Source: Lacihabitans sp. LS3-19 (GTDB taxonomy: Bacteria; Bacteroidota; Bacteroidia; Cytophagales; Spirosomataceae). Taken from it: a stretch of DNA of 64,000 nucleotides. The notes below the pieces were generated by a model, which saw nothing but the letters and a program-made list of their open reading frames with translations, was not told the origin of the DNA and did not search any database. Positions 1 through 8,792 of the stretch are shown here, piece after piece. Made by a program: the position numbers and the translations under genes. How positions within the stretch are numbered: the stretch's first letter is position 1; every line of letters starts with the position of its first letter. The stretch covers positions 1 to 64,000 of the forward strand of contig NZ_RJUA01000004.1 in the NCBI RefSeq assembly GCF_024343575.1, in the 5' to 3' direction.

Positions 1-3000
1 ACAGACGACACAAATGCAGCGATAGCTTCAACAGCAGGAGCAAGTCCAATCAATGCATTGGCAGCTACGGATACAGACGGAACAATAGTAAGCTATACAA
101 TATCAAGTCTTCCAACAAACGGTATATTGGCTTTGGCCGGAACACCAGTAACGGTAGGACAAATATTGACACCAGTAGAAGCGGCAGCTTTGACGTATGA
201 CCCAAGTGGAACATTTGTAGGCACCGATAGCTTTACATTTACAGCGACAGACAATAATGGAGCAGACGATACAACGCCAGCAACGGTAAGTATTCCAGTA
301 GGAAACAATCCTCCAGTGGCAATTTCAGATACTTTAAACGCTCAAGTGCCTGGTAGTAACGCGGTGATAAATATTATTGCAAATGATACTTTGGTAAATG
401 GTAATCCTTCTACTCCTGCCGATGTTATCGTGGATATAAACCCTTCAATTCCTGGTAATAATGATACTTTGATAGTTTCTGGTGAAGGAGTTTGGACATA
501 TAATCCAGCAACAGGCGAATTGACATTCAATCCTGAAGTTGGGTTTACAACTGACCCTTCTCCAATTACTTATATATTAACTGAGATTTCTACTGGATTA
601 CAAGATACTGTAAATGTAATAGTAGAATATGTTGAGGTTGAACCTTTGGCCTCAGATGATTCAGTTGATGCTATACCAGTGGGTACAGACGGAGTGATTG
701 ATATTTTATCTAACGACAATCTTTCTGATGGTAGTTCAGCTACTATAAGTACAGTTTCAGTTGATTTGACCCCACTAACACCTTTGGTTGATGATACCTT
801 GATTGTGTTTGGTGAAGGAATGTATGTTTATAATCCAACAACCGGCGAAATAACCTTTACTCCTGAAGTAGGATTTACAGGTAATCCAACAACAATCCAA
901 TATGTTTTAATTGAGAATATTACTGGATTGAAAGATACTGCCAATATTAGTATATCATATTCTGGTAATCCTATTGCTATCAATGATGCAGATATGAACA
1001 ATTTGCCAGGTATGGTTGGTATTGTCAATGCATTGGCTAATGATACACTCAGTACTGGTTTAACAGCAACTCCTTCAACTGCTTCAGTTGATTTAATTCC
1101 TTCAACACCAGCAATTGATGATACGCTTATTGTTGCTGGAGAAGGTATGTATGTTTACAATCCAGCTTCTGGTTTAGTAAGTTTTACACCTGAAAGTGGT
1201 TTCACAGATAATCCTACTCCAATTGTTTATAAATTAATTGAAACCTTAACTGGATTCAGTGACCAGGCGACAATTACAATGACTTATTTATTGCCAATTA
1301 AAGCAATTAACGATACTATATCAAGTGTACCTTCTGGTGTGTCGGCAGTAATTAATATTGTTTCTAATGATACACTTTCAAGTGGTTTAGTAGCTGATCC
1401 ACTTGAAGTTACTGTAGATTTAAATCCTTTAACGCCAGAGACTGAAGATACGCTAGTTGTTACAGGTGAAGGGTCTTGGATTTATAATCCTTCAAATGGT
1501 GAATTAACGTTTACACCAGAACCTACATTCACTGGAAACCCATCACCAATTGAATATTTACTTACAGAAGATGCAACTGGTTTAACGGATACTGCGACGG
1601 TTTTTGTAGAATACTTACCTCTTAACCCTATTGCCGTTAATGATGAAAGTCTAAATAATTTAAGTGGAATTGATGCTATTGTTAATATTCTTGCCAATGA
1701 TACTTTGAATAATGGCAGTCCAGCTATACCATCATTAATATACATTGACTTAAATCCTGCAACTCCAGCTTTGGACGATACACTAATTGTTGCTGGTGAA
1801 GGTATGTTTGTTTACAATCCTTTTGGTGAGGTTTCTTTCATTCCAGAGCCTGGTTTTGTTGATTCACCTTCTGTGATCAATTATGTTTTGGAAGAAATTT
1901 CAACTGGTTTTAGAGATACAGCAAGTATCACAATTACCTATCTATATCCAATAGAACCTGTCAATGACGAAAGTCTTGACAATACCCCAGGTGTAAATGC
2001 TGTAATAAATATTATTTCAAATGATACTTTAGCTAATGGAAGCCCTGCTACGCCATCTCAAGTATTAGTGGATTTAAATCCAGGTCTTGCTGGCAACGAT
2101 ACATCTTTAGCAGTTCCAGGAGAAGGAATTTGGATTTATAATCCTGCTACTGGTTTACTTACTTTTGATCCTGTAAATGGTTTCTCTGGTAGTCCAACGC
2201 CTATAGTTTATACCCTTACCGAAATTGCAAATGGATATTCTAAATCAGCATCCGTTAGTGTACAATATGCTCCAGGGCAACCGCCAGCGGCTCTTGATGA
2301 TTCAAGTCTGGGTAATATGCCAACTTTAGCTGCGGTGTTGAACATTTTGACAAATGATACATTAAGTACCGGTTTGGTTGCGAATACGTCAAATGCAAAT
2401 GTAGATTTGGATCCATCAACACCTACTTTGAATGACACTTTATTAGTTTCGGGTGAAGGTCAATTTGTTTATAATCCTTCAACTGGAGAGCTTACATTTA
2501 CTCCACAAGTAGGATTTACAGGTAATCCAACTCAGATATCTTATGTTTTGGTAGAAATTACAACAGGGCTCAAAGACACTGCTAACATAAATATTAATTA
2601 TTTGCAACCAATTGATGCCATAAATGATTCAAATACAGGAAACGTTCCAGGTGTAAATGCTGTATTTAATATTGTATTAAATGACACATTGTCAGACGGA
2701 AATGCAGCGATTCCTTCTGAAGTTACGGTTGATTTAGATCTGACAATGGCAGGAATTCAAACAATGTTAACAGTAACAGGTCAAGGGCTTTGGACCTATA
2801 ATGCTACTTCTGGTAATATTACCTTCAATCCTGAAATTGGCTTTACTACAGATCCTACAAGTATTTCTTATGTTCTTACAGAAATAAGTACAGGGATGAT
2901 AGATACTGCGATTATTAATGTTCAGTACACCGAAATTCCACCGATAGCGAATAGTGATTCAGATTTGACCAACGACCCTCAGATGCCTTCAGTAATTAAT

Positions 3001-4290
3001 CTGTTGATAAATGATAAATTGTCTGATGGTAGTCCTGCTCTTTTATCTAAAGTTTCAGTTGACTTAGAGCCAACGGTGGCAGGAATCCAAACCAGTTTAT
3101 TGATTCCAGGAGAAGGGGTTTATGCTTACAATAATACAAACGGCAATCTGACTTTTACTCCGCAAATAGGTTTTTATGCTAACCCAACCCCATTGGTTTA
3201 TGGTTTAGTAGAAACACTTACAGGATTAAGCGATACTGCTTTGGTTACTATTCAATACCAATTTAATCCTTCATTGGAACTAATAAAAATTGGTACTTTA
3301 ATGGGTCCTGGTGCGGTTGGTGATTCTATAGAATTTAGCTTCACAGTTATTAATACAGGAAATGTTCCTGTAACTGGAATTACCATCAATGATGCTATGA
3401 TTTCGCCAAACCCTATTTCCGTTACGCCTTCATCTTTGGCTCCTGGTGGTACTGGAGTCGCAATTCAAATGTATTATTTGACATTGACTGATATTATGGC
3501 TAAAGAAGTAATTAACTCAGCTTTAGTTAACGGTATGTCTTCCAATGGTATAGCTGTTAAAGATACTTCTGACAATGGAGATCCAGGTATGCCTGGCGGA
3601 AGCAATGCGACAAGACTGGCTTTACCTTCTTTGGGAGACGCAGACGTTAAATTAACGGGAGATCTCTTAGGAGCTTGCGATCATTTAGTTGGAGATACTG
3701 TAACTTATGTAGTAAAAGTTTTTAGAGAAGATACTCTTTCATTGCCTTTAGTTTTAACTGTTAAGGATAGTATTGGCACAAATTTCCAACTTATCTCTCA
3801 AGTTGCTAGTGAAGGGTCTTATAACGCAGGAACTAATCTTTGGTCCGGTATTAGCATAAATAAAGGCGATACTGCTACCATAACCTTCCAATACAAAATA
3901 TTGACCAATGCTGGCGGATTGACCTGTGTGGAATCATGGGTAGAAGCAATGTCACTGAATGATGTAGATTCAAATCCTGGAGACAAAGTTACAACTGAAG
4001 ATGATATAGCAAGAGCATGTGTAAGTATTCCTATAGCTATCTGTCCTGCAAAATCAGAAACTGTGGAACTTTCGGCTCCACTTGGATATACAAGCTACCA
4101 ATGGTACAATAATGGAGCTTTGATTTCAGGAGCAATTAGTGATAAATATACCGCAAGTGTAGGAGGTGCATATACGGTTATAGTTGATGGAGGCACATGC
4201 CCTAATTCATACTGTTGCCCTATAAATGTTCAAGAGATATGCCCTTGTCCAGTTAATATTTGTATTCCGATTTCAATAAAGAAAAACTAA
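1..4290 (+). CDS. 3' part of a giant repeat-containing surface protein (5' end outside window)
   Basis: The reading frame is open from base 1, so the gene begins upstream; about 1,429 codons are visible. The first ~100 residues form a cadherin/VCBS-like tandem-95 type domain. Nine repeats of 107-112 residues follow, each with an Asn-Asp-Thr-Leu element, a G-E-G-x-x-x-Y-N-P core and an E-x-x-T-G-x-x-D-T end. Next come two DUF11-like domains that include a V-I-N-T-G-N-V-P-V-T-G motif, then a PKD/Ig-like segment (SYQWYNNG). The protein ends in a Cys-rich tail, CPCPVNICIPISIKKN. This architecture fits a secreted adhesin or surface-layer protein. The basic C-terminal tail after clustered cysteines could be a sorting element, but that is inference; I do not see a classic type A T9SS domain. 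A strong terminator follows. Confidence 0.9.
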   Translation, partial: TDDTNAAIASTAGASPINALAATDTDGTIVSYTISSLPTNGILALAGTPVTVGQILTPVEAAALTYDPSGTFVGTDSFTFTATDNNGADDTTPATVSIPVGNNPPVAISDTLNAQVPGSNAVINIIANDTLVNGNPSTPADVIVDINPSIPGNNDTLIVSGEGVWTYNPATGELTFNPEVGFTTDPSPITYILTEISTGLQDTVNVIVEYVEVEPLASDDSVDAIPVGTDGVIDILSNDNLSDGSSATISTVSVDLTPLTPLVDDTLIVFGEGMYVYNPTTGEITFTPEVGFTGNPTTIQYVLIENITGLKDTANISISYSGNPIAINDADMNNLPGMVGIVNALANDTLSTGLTATPSTASVDLIPSTPAIDDTLIVAGEGMYVYNPASGLVSFTPESGFTDNPTPIVYKLIETLTGFSDQATITMTYLLPIKAINDTISSVPSGVSAVINIVSNDTLSSGLVADPLEVTVDLNPLTPETEDTLVVTGEGSWIYNPSNGELTFTPEPTFTGNPSPIEYLLTEDATGLTDTATVFVEYLPLNPIAVNDESLNNLSGIDAIVNILANDTLNNGSPAIPSLIYIDLNPATPALDDTLIVAGEGMFVYNPFGEVSFIPEPGFVDSPSVINYVLEEISTGFRDTASITITYLYPIEPVNDESLDNTPGVNAVINIISNDTLANGSPATPSQVLVDLNPGLAGNDTSLAVPGEGIWIYNPATGLLTFDPVNGFSGSPTPIVYTLTEIANGYSKSASVSVQYAPGQPPAALDDSSLGNMPTLAAVLNILTNDTLSTGLVANTSNANVDLDPSTPTLNDTLLVSGEGQFVYNPSTGELTFTPQVGFTGNPTQISYVLVEITTGLKDTANININYLQPIDAINDSNTGNVPGVNAVFNIVLNDTLSDGNAAIPSEVTVDLDLTMAGIQTMLTVTGQGLWTYNATSGNITFNPEIGFTTDPTSISYVLTEISTGMIDTAIINVQYTEIPPIANSDSDLTNDPQMPSVINLLINDKLSDGSPALLSKVSVDLEPTVAGIQTSLLIPGEGVYAYNNTNGNLTFTPQIGFYANPTPLVYGLVETLTGLSDTALVTIQYQFNPSLELIKIGTLMGPGAVGDSIEFSFTVINTGNVPVTGITINDAMISPNPISVTPSSLAPGGTGVAIQMYYLTLTDIMAKEVINSALVNGMSSNGIAVKDTSDNGDPGMPGGSNATRLALPSLGDADVKLTGDLLGACDHLVGDTVTYVVKVFREDTLSLPLVLTVKDSIGTNFQLISQVASEGSYNAGTNLWSGISINKGDTATITFQYKILTNAGGLTCVESWVEAMSLNDVDSNPGDKVTTEDDIARACVSIPIAICPAKSETVELSAPLGYTSYQWYNNGALISGAISDKYTASVGGAYTVIVDGGTCPNSYCCPINVQEICPCPVNICIPISIKKN
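310..3268 (+). repeat. nine tandem ~327-bp coding repeats
   Basis: Repeats start near 310, 642, 970, 1294, 1627, 1948, 2284, 2608 and 2941; unit length is 321-336 bp, always a multiple of three. They are diverged at the DNA level but clearly homologous as protein. Each unit probably folds as one Ig-like beta-sandwich. Confidence 0.9.
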
Positions 4291-4314
4291 AATCTAATTT
4301 TTTGAAAAAGATTG

Positions 4315-4347
4315 GGAGTTCAATTTTAAATTGAACTCCTTTTTTTG
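4315..4347 (+). terminator. rho-independent terminator of the surface-protein gene
   Basis: A perfect 12-bp inverted repeat (GGAGTTCAATTT / AAATTGAACTCC) is followed by a T run, 25 bases after the stop codon. Confidence 0.9.
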
Positions 4348-4793
4348 TTAAAAAAAGGAATGGGTATTTGGCAAATTTTCACAATGGAGAATTTAAATTA
4401 TCAGGTTTTCTATCTTTGAAATTTTCAATAAAAAGTATCATAAAATTCTTTCTAGCTTCTCAAACAGAATAAGTCTAAAACAATACAAGAGAATTGAAAT
4501 TGCAGTAAATTATGAAGAAAATACTAAGTCACTCGATAAAATTATTGCGTTTTTTTTAGTTTGACACAATCAAAATAGAAGATTTAGATTTTATTTTGGA
4601 AAAAAATTGTGAATTTTGGATTGTTTTATCCATGCCAAATCTGATGACTATTTTTTTTGCTAAATATTGTCAGTCATTTGATTTTAACTCATTTATCTTT
4701 AATTGTTTGATTATTAGATATTTAGAGTATTTGTAAATAAAATTTAAAAAGTAAAAGTTTTCAAAAATAATTGTTTTCTACTTTAGCTGGCAA
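4348..4793. other. AT-rich intergenic stretch, no gene seen
   Basis: About 450 bases between a terminator and a sigma-54-like promoter. I see no convincing reading frame, RNA gene or repeat. It could carry activator-binding sites for the promoter at 4794, but none is recognisable by eye. Confidence 0.5.
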
Positions 4794-4809
4794 TTGGCAT
4801 TTATTTTGC
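4794..4809 (+). promoter_or_regulatory. sigma-54-like promoter
   Basis: TTGGCATTTATTTTGC matches the -24/-12 consensus TGGCAC-N5-TTGC at all but one position, with GG and GC exactly ten bases apart. It lies about 30 bases before the start of the 62-residue gene, a sensible distance for a short leader. Confidence 0.55.
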
Positions 4810-4838
4810 GGCGTAATAGAAAAAAAATAACAGTTTAA

Positions 4839-5027
4839 ATGCAGCATCAAAAGGTATTTATCCCAGCCGAAGAAATAACCAAAGTTCTATCAATGAGTAA
4901 AGATGTGTTTAATAATGACGAAGAATTGTCATTTATTAAGTCATGTTTGTATTATCTTACCGAAGGTGTAAATGCAGATTATGCAATAGATATGGCCATG
5001 ATAGATTATCTAATTGACCTAAAATAA
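4839..5027 (+). CDS. small hypothetical protein (62 aa)
   Basis: I do not recognise a family. The 62-residue product is acidic and appears mainly helical, with no signal peptide or membrane segment, so it is probably cytoplasmic. Support for it being real comes from its surroundings: a sigma-54-like promoter just upstream and a strong hairpin terminator directly after its stop codon, making it a self-contained single-gene unit. If the promoter is genuine, expression would depend on RpoN and an enhancer-binding protein. Confidence 0.65.
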   Translation: MQHQKVFIPAEEITKVLSMSKDVFNNDEELSFIKSCLYYLTEGVNADYAIDMAMIDYLIDLK

Positions 5028-5030
5028 AAA

Positions 5031-5056
5031 AAGCATTATTTCTAATGCTTTTTTTA
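5031..5056. terminator. bidirectional terminator
   Basis: AAGCATTA / TAATGCTT stem with an A run on the left and a T run on the right. It sits between the converging 62-residue gene and the YcxB-like gene, so it can stop transcription from both sides. Confidence 0.85.
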
Positions 5057-5098
5057 TGCTCATTCATTTCTTTCAATACAATTATAAAAAATAGTTTA

Positions 5099-5593
5099 TC
5101 AAGCAGGCAAAAGGTTTTTACGTTTAATTATAGATTCAAACAGTTTTTGGTCGTGTTCGGTATTGAATACATTGAAGCCAAAATGCAAAAACTGGCCTCT
5201 TCCTATGTGTAAATAATAGCCAGAATCATCTTTTTCGGCAGATAAAATCGAATCCCATTTAACTATTCCGCCCTCTTTCTGATTCATTTTTACCATTATT
5301 TGCCTACTGTCAATCTCATAGGCAAATTTCTCAAACATCTGTTTGTTTTGGTCCATTTGAGTGGCTGCATAATATTGAACATACCAAAACAAAACAAACA
5401 AACCTCCTCCAATTATGGCAGTTATCATAATCCACCAGTTTTTATAAACACCTGTAAAGTGCAATGCAACACCCAAAATAGCAACCGCTAATGGTATCAA
5501 AAGCCACTTCCAGCTAGTTTTCATTTGGTTTGCAAAGGCTTTCTTTATGTATAGTTTTTTGTTTAAAGCGAATTTCTTGGTTTTTACTATCAT
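5099..5593 (-). CDS. YcxB-like membrane protein
   Basis: The 164-residue product has a basic N-terminus, two adjacent transmembrane segments (about residues 30-50 and 53-73) and a C-terminal soluble domain. The C-terminal half contains features of the YcxB-like domain: a KWDSI element followed by Y-x-L-H-I and a C-terminal region predicted as beta strands. YcxB-like proteins are inner-membrane proteins of unknown function. The gene stands alone between terminators. The start at 5593 is preceded by a -7-like box TATTTTTG about 22 bases upstream. Confidence 0.75.
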   Translation of the reverse strand: MIVKTKKFALNKKLYIKKAFANQMKTSWKWLLIPLAVAILGVALHFTGVYKNWWIMITAIIGGGLFVLFWYVQYYAATQMDQNKQMFEKFAYEIDSRQIMVKMNQKEGGIVKWDSILSAEKDDSGYYLHIGRGQFLHFGFNVFNTEHDQKLFESIIKRKNLLPA

Positions 5594-5615
5594 CTAATAC
5601 AGTTTTTAATTTTTG

Positions 5616-5623
5616 CAAAAATA
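5616..5623 (-). promoter_or_regulatory. putative -7 box (TATTTTTG) of the YcxB-like gene
   Basis: Matches the Bacteroidota TAnnTTTG consensus on the minus strand 22 bases before the start codon. It abuts the T tract of the neighbouring terminator and has no clear TTTG at -33, so confidence is limited. Confidence 0.35.
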
Positions 5624-5652
5624 AAAAAAAAGGCTCGGATGCCATCCGAACC
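5622..5652 (-). terminator. terminator of the DUF4783 gene
   Basis: On the minus strand GGTTCGGAT-GGC-ATCCGAGCC forms a 9-bp stem with one wobble pair followed by a run of nine T residues, downstream of the gene at 5714. Confidence 0.9.
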
Positions 5653-5713
5653 TTATAAATATATTTGGTAATATTTCTTTTGTTTAATGGAAATTGATTC
5701 CAGTTTTCAAAAA

Positions 5714-6136
5714 TTAATCCTTTTTAAGTTGTAGTGTATTTATTAGAAAACGATCATTTTTGTCTTTTTTAATTAACAAATAGACCAAATAATCATTGTT
5801 TTTGCTTCTATAGTTTCCAATACAATACTTTAATGCAGTGCTGTTGGCTCCTTGGTATACATAAGAGAACGAAAGTGGAGGGTTTTTCTTAAAAAAAGAG
5901 TTTAAAATATTCTTTGCCGTATTAGCTGGTAAGTTTTGATATTCTATTCTGTCTCCATCTATAATGAGTTCTATTTCATTGTTCAAACACGAACTAAGCA
6001 TCTCTGAGTTGCCAAATCTAAATGATTCACTTATTACTTTCGAAACCTCATTTAATCCTAAAGCTTCCCGGCCATCTGTTTTGATTGTATAACTCGATAA
6101 TAATGTAATAAAAATTAATCCTAAAAAATTCTTCAT
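5714..6136 (-). CDS. DUF4783 domain protein, exported
   Basis: The product of about 140 residues has an N-terminal signal peptide (MKNFLGLIFITLLSS) and then a DUF4783-type domain. Recognisable parts are the stretch on non-equivalent acidic residues ELIIDGD, the conserved FFKKNPP motif and a C-terminal strand pair ending LINTLQLKKD. The family is restricted to Bacteroidota, is NTF2-like in shape and has no known function. An in-frame ATG exists five codons upstream (6151), but Met at 6136 begins a better signal peptide. The gene is monocistronic, with its own terminator. Confidence 0.8.
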   Translation of the reverse strand: MKNFLGLIFITLLSSYTIKTDGREALGLNEVSKVISESFRFGNSEMLSSCLNNEIELIIDGDRIEYQNLPANTAKNILNSFFKKNPPLSFSYVYQGANSTALKYCIGNYRSKNNDYLVYLLIKKDKNDRFLINTLQLKKD

Positions 6137-6160
6137 AATCCTAATGTGCATGTTTTACTT

Positions 6161-6168
6161 TATATTTG
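6161..6168 (+). promoter_or_regulatory. putative -7 box (TATATTTG)
   Basis: Perfect TAnnTTTG match 68 bases upstream of the phosphoribosyltransferase start. No TTTG is seen at the usual -33 spacing. Confidence 0.3.
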
Positions 6169-6235
6169 TTTCCTGACATGGTAACAATTACAGAAACTAT
6201 GCCAATGTCAACATTATAGATTAACATTATTTCAG

Positions 6236-6748
6236 ATGAGCCAAGACGTCAATTCAAAAATCTTAAACCAAAGCAAAACGCTTCAAAAAATTAAAAGAAT
6301 AGCCTATCAGATTTATGAAAATAATTTTGATGAGTCTGAAATAATACTCGCAGGTATAGCAGGAGAGGGGTTTGTTTTTGCTGAAATGGTTAGGGCAAAT
6401 TTGCAAGAGATAAGTCCGTTGAATGTAAGTATAGCCAAGATTATCATTGACAAATCCGCTGATTTTCAACCTGAAATAACAATCGAAAGCGATGTTGATA
6501 CTTTTAGAAACAAGGCGGTAATAATATTTGACGATGTTTTAAACACAGGTAAAACCTTGGCTTTTTGCCTTAGACCTTTTTTGTCTATTCCTCTCAAAAA
6601 ACTCCGTGTGGCAGTTTTGGTAGACCGAAACCATCCCCAATATCCGATTGCTGCGGATTATGTTGGTTATAGCCTTTCTACTACTTTATCAGAGCATGTA
6701 AAGGTTATATTAAGTAATGAAGAATCTTTGGGCGTATATTTGTATTGA
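6236..6748 (+). CDS. PyrR-like phosphoribosyltransferase
   Basis: A 170-residue type I phosphoribosyltransferase. The PRPP-binding loop is visible as VIIFDDVLNTGKTL (about residues 94-107), with the two acidic residues followed by T-G-K-T. The C-terminal AVLVDRNHPQYPIAADYVG stretch closely follows the PyrR pattern (VLVDRGHRxxPIxxDYVG), so PyrR or a uracil phosphoribosyltransferase-type enzyme is the nearest match. No pyrimidine genes or RNA attenuator are visible nearby, so a regulatory role is unproven. The 3' end overlaps a longer possible reading frame of the next gene, but the DedA gene most likely begins downstream at 6864. Confidence 0.85.
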   Translation: MSQDVNSKILNQSKTLQKIKRIAYQIYENNFDESEIILAGIAGEGFVFAEMVRANLQEISPLNVSIAKIIIDKSADFQPEITIESDVDTFRNKAVIIFDDVLNTGKTLAFCLRPFLSIPLKKLRVAVLVDRNHPQYPIAADYVGYSLSTTLSEHVKVILSNEESLGVYLY

Positions 6749-6863
6749 TTCTAAAAATCAGAATAAAAGTCAATTTTATTATAGGTTTCAGCCAAGCCTA
6801 ATTATATTTACAAAAAATCCTAAATATTTAGTGGATCAAATCGTATCGTTTTTTAATTATATA

Positions 6864-7475
6864 ATGAATTCAGAAGAAATCATCCAAACTGGAGGACTTC
6901 TTGCTATAATTCTGATAGTTTACGTCGAAAACGGTTTGTTTTTTGGTTTTTTCTTACCGGGCGATTATCTATTGTTTTTGTCAGGGGTTTTTGCCGCCAC
7001 AGGTCTTTTAGAAGTTTCATTTATAGCTTTATTTTCAGGTATTTTACTCGCAGCATTTTTAGGTACGTTCACGGGATATATTTCAGGTAGATTCTTTGGA
7101 GATAAAATAGAAAACAGGAAAGATTCCCTATTTTTCAAGCAAAAGTATATCACAAAAACTCGTCGTTATTTTGAGAAATATGGTAGCAGAACGCTCATAA
7201 TTGCTCGTTTTTTGCCAATTGTCCGTACTTTCGCTCCTATTTTGGCAGGATTAGTTAAAATGAATGTAATAACATTTACAATCTACAATTTATTAGGTGG
7301 TTTTGTATGGGTTTTTACATTGGTTGGTAGTGGATATTATTTGGGTATTTCGTACCCTTGGTTAGTCGATTACGTGCACTATATTATTTTCTTTTTCTTG
7401 GCTATTACTACTTTTACTGTTATAAAAGGCTATTTTTCAGCCAAAAAGGAAATGGAAACTACTGAAGAGGATTGA
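6864..7475 (+). CDS. DedA family membrane protein
   Basis: About 203 residues with four to five transmembrane segments. The F-L-P-G-D-Y motif near residue 30 and the ARFLPIVRTFAPILAG segment (about residues 113-128) are the two hallmark re-entrant-loop regions of the DedA/SNARE-associated family, members of which act as lipid (undecaprenyl phosphate or phospholipid) transporters at the inner membrane. The frame stays open back to 6717, but the upstream codons overlap the phosphoribosyltransferase gene and do not look like DedA, so Met at 6864 is preferred. The stop codon is separated by one base from the converging lpxH stop. Confidence 0.88.
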   Translation: MNSEEIIQTGGLLAIILIVYVENGLFFGFFLPGDYLLFLSGVFAATGLLEVSFIALFSGILLAAFLGTFTGYISGRFFGDKIENRKDSLFFKQKYITKTRRYFEKYGSRTLIIARFLPIVRTFAPILAGLVKMNVITFTIYNLLGGFVWVFTLVGSGYYLGISYPWLVDYVHYIIFFFLAITTFTVIKGYFSAKKEMETTEED

Positions 7476-7476
7476 T

Positions 7477-8286
7477 TTATTTGTATTCCATTAATCTTAA
7501 TTCCTCTCCATCAAAACTCGCGAATGAATTAAACATAATCCAATCGCCTAAATTAACATAACGGCTATTTTTATTTATATCAAGGTCTAGCTTGTAATGT
7601 CTGTGGCCAAAAATGTAAAAATCACGATGTTCTTTTTTTTCTTCTTCTTGGCAGTATTTAAAAAGTATTTCTTTTTCCTGTGATTCAAAGAAATATACAT
7701 CTTGCTCTTTATCGTGTTTTTTCCAAGAATGTCCCGCCCATAGGTAACCAAGCTTTAGACTTAAATCAGGATGAAGGAGATTCGCAAATAGCCATCTGAA
7801 AATTTTATTTTCAAAAACTCTTTTTAAATATTTATAGCCATAGTCACCAGGGCCAAGTCCATCGCCATGGCCAACCAGTAGGCGTTTTCCGTTTATTAAA
7901 TATTCTTGTGAATTTCTGAAAGTAGGCGTATTGAGTTCTTTTTCAAAATAATCTCGCATCCACATATCATGGTTGCCAGTAAATACAATTAACTCTATAC
8001 CTGAATCAACCAGTTCGGCAAGTTTTCCAAAGAATCTGATGTAACCCTTGGGTACGGTTTGACGATGTTCAAACCAAAAGTCGAACAAATCACCTACTAG
8101 AAAAACAATCTGTGCGTCAGATTTTATCGAATCTAGCCATTTTACGATCAGCTTTTCGCGAGCAAGACTTTTTTCATGGGTAGGAGCACCCAAGTGAAAA
8201 TCAGAGGCAAAATATATTTTCTTTCCAGGTAAAAGTTTAATTTCTCTCAAGAATTTTTTTTCTTCAAAATTAATATTGAAAAACAT
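7477..8286 (-). CDS. lpxH: UDP-2,3-diacylglucosamine diphosphatase (LpxH type)
   Basis: Calcineurin-like metallophosphoesterase of 269 residues that cleaves UDP-2,3-diacylglucosamine to lipid X in lipid A synthesis, at the cytoplasmic face of the inner membrane. All metal-binding blocks are present in order: DFHLG, GDLFDFWFE, GNHDMW, GHGDG and GHRH. The DFWFE and GNHDMW signatures separate LpxH from general phosphoesterases. It converges on the dedA gene with a one-base gap. A possible -7 box lies about 95 bases upstream. Confidence 0.93.
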   Translation of the reverse strand: MFFNINFEEKKFLREIKLLPGKKIYFASDFHLGAPTHEKSLAREKLIVKWLDSIKSDAQIVFLVGDLFDFWFEHRQTVPKGYIRFFGKLAELVDSGIELIVFTGNHDMWMRDYFEKELNTPTFRNSQEYLINGKRLLVGHGDGLGPGDYGYKYLKRVFENKIFRWLFANLLHPDLSLKLGYLWAGHSWKKHDKEQDVYFFESQEKEILFKYCQEEEKKEHRDFYIFGHRHYKLDLDINKNSRYVNLGDWIMFNSFASFDGEELRLMEYK

Positions 8287-8380
8287 AAAAATGCTTTTTA
8301 TTCATTTTTTAATGTTTTTTTTTCAATTGCGTAAGGTTTATTTTAAAACATTGTCGTTTTAAATTATATTTACACTTTAA

Positions 8381-8388
8381 CAAATATA
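8381..8388 (-). promoter_or_regulatory. putative -7 box (TATATTTG) for lpxH
   Basis: Perfect TAnnTTTG on the minus strand, about 95 bases upstream of lpxH; a TTTG lies 23 bases further upstream, slightly beyond the normal spacing. Confidence 0.3.
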
Positions 8389-8401
8389 ACGAATTCAAAT
8401 T

Positions 8402-8782
8402 ATGCCTTCTCCAAATAGAGTTCTAATAGCGGAAGATAGCTCAGTTATCCAAAATTTAGTAAAAAAAATTCTTGAATTTCAGAATTTTGAAATAACCGCC
8501 GTAAAGAACGGTGAGCAAGTGGTGCAATTGTTGCAAAAAGAAAGTTTCGATATAGTTTTGCTAGATATCAATATGCCAGTAATGGATGGTATGGAATGCG
8601 TAAAGGCTATTAGAGGAATGGATGATGCTGCGAAATCCAAAGTGCCAGTTGTGGCAATTACAGGTAACGCTCGTAATTACACTGAGGAAGAATTTAAAGA
8701 GGCGGGATTTAATGATGTGCTGATGAAACCATTAAATTTTGACAAATTGGTGATAGTCGTAAAAAGCCTCACTGAGAAGTAA
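8402..8782 (+). CDS. single-domain response regulator (receiver)
   Basis: The 126-residue protein is one complete receiver domain with no output domain. The acidic pocket is E11-D12, the phospho-acceptor is D55 in VLLDINMP, and T87 and K109 occupy the conserved switch and lysine positions. Lone receivers of this type act by protein contact, for example in phosphorelays. No histidine kinase is encoded nearby. The gene is followed after 10 bases by the PhnP-like hydrolase and is probably co-transcribed with it. Confidence 0.93.
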   Translation: MPSPNRVLIAEDSSVIQNLVKKILEFQNFEITAVKNGEQVVQLLQKESFDIVLLDINMPVMDGMECVKAIRGMDDAAKSKVPVVAITGNARNYTEEEFKEAGFNDVLMKPLNFDKLVIVVKSLTEK

Positions 8783-8792
8783 ATAAAAAGCA

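Noticed and set aside
310-3268. Regularly spaced repeats that could suggest CRISPR or satellite DNA
   Set aside because: Unit length is over 300 bp, always in frame, with conserved protein motifs; the same holds for the 222-225-bp cytochrome repeats.
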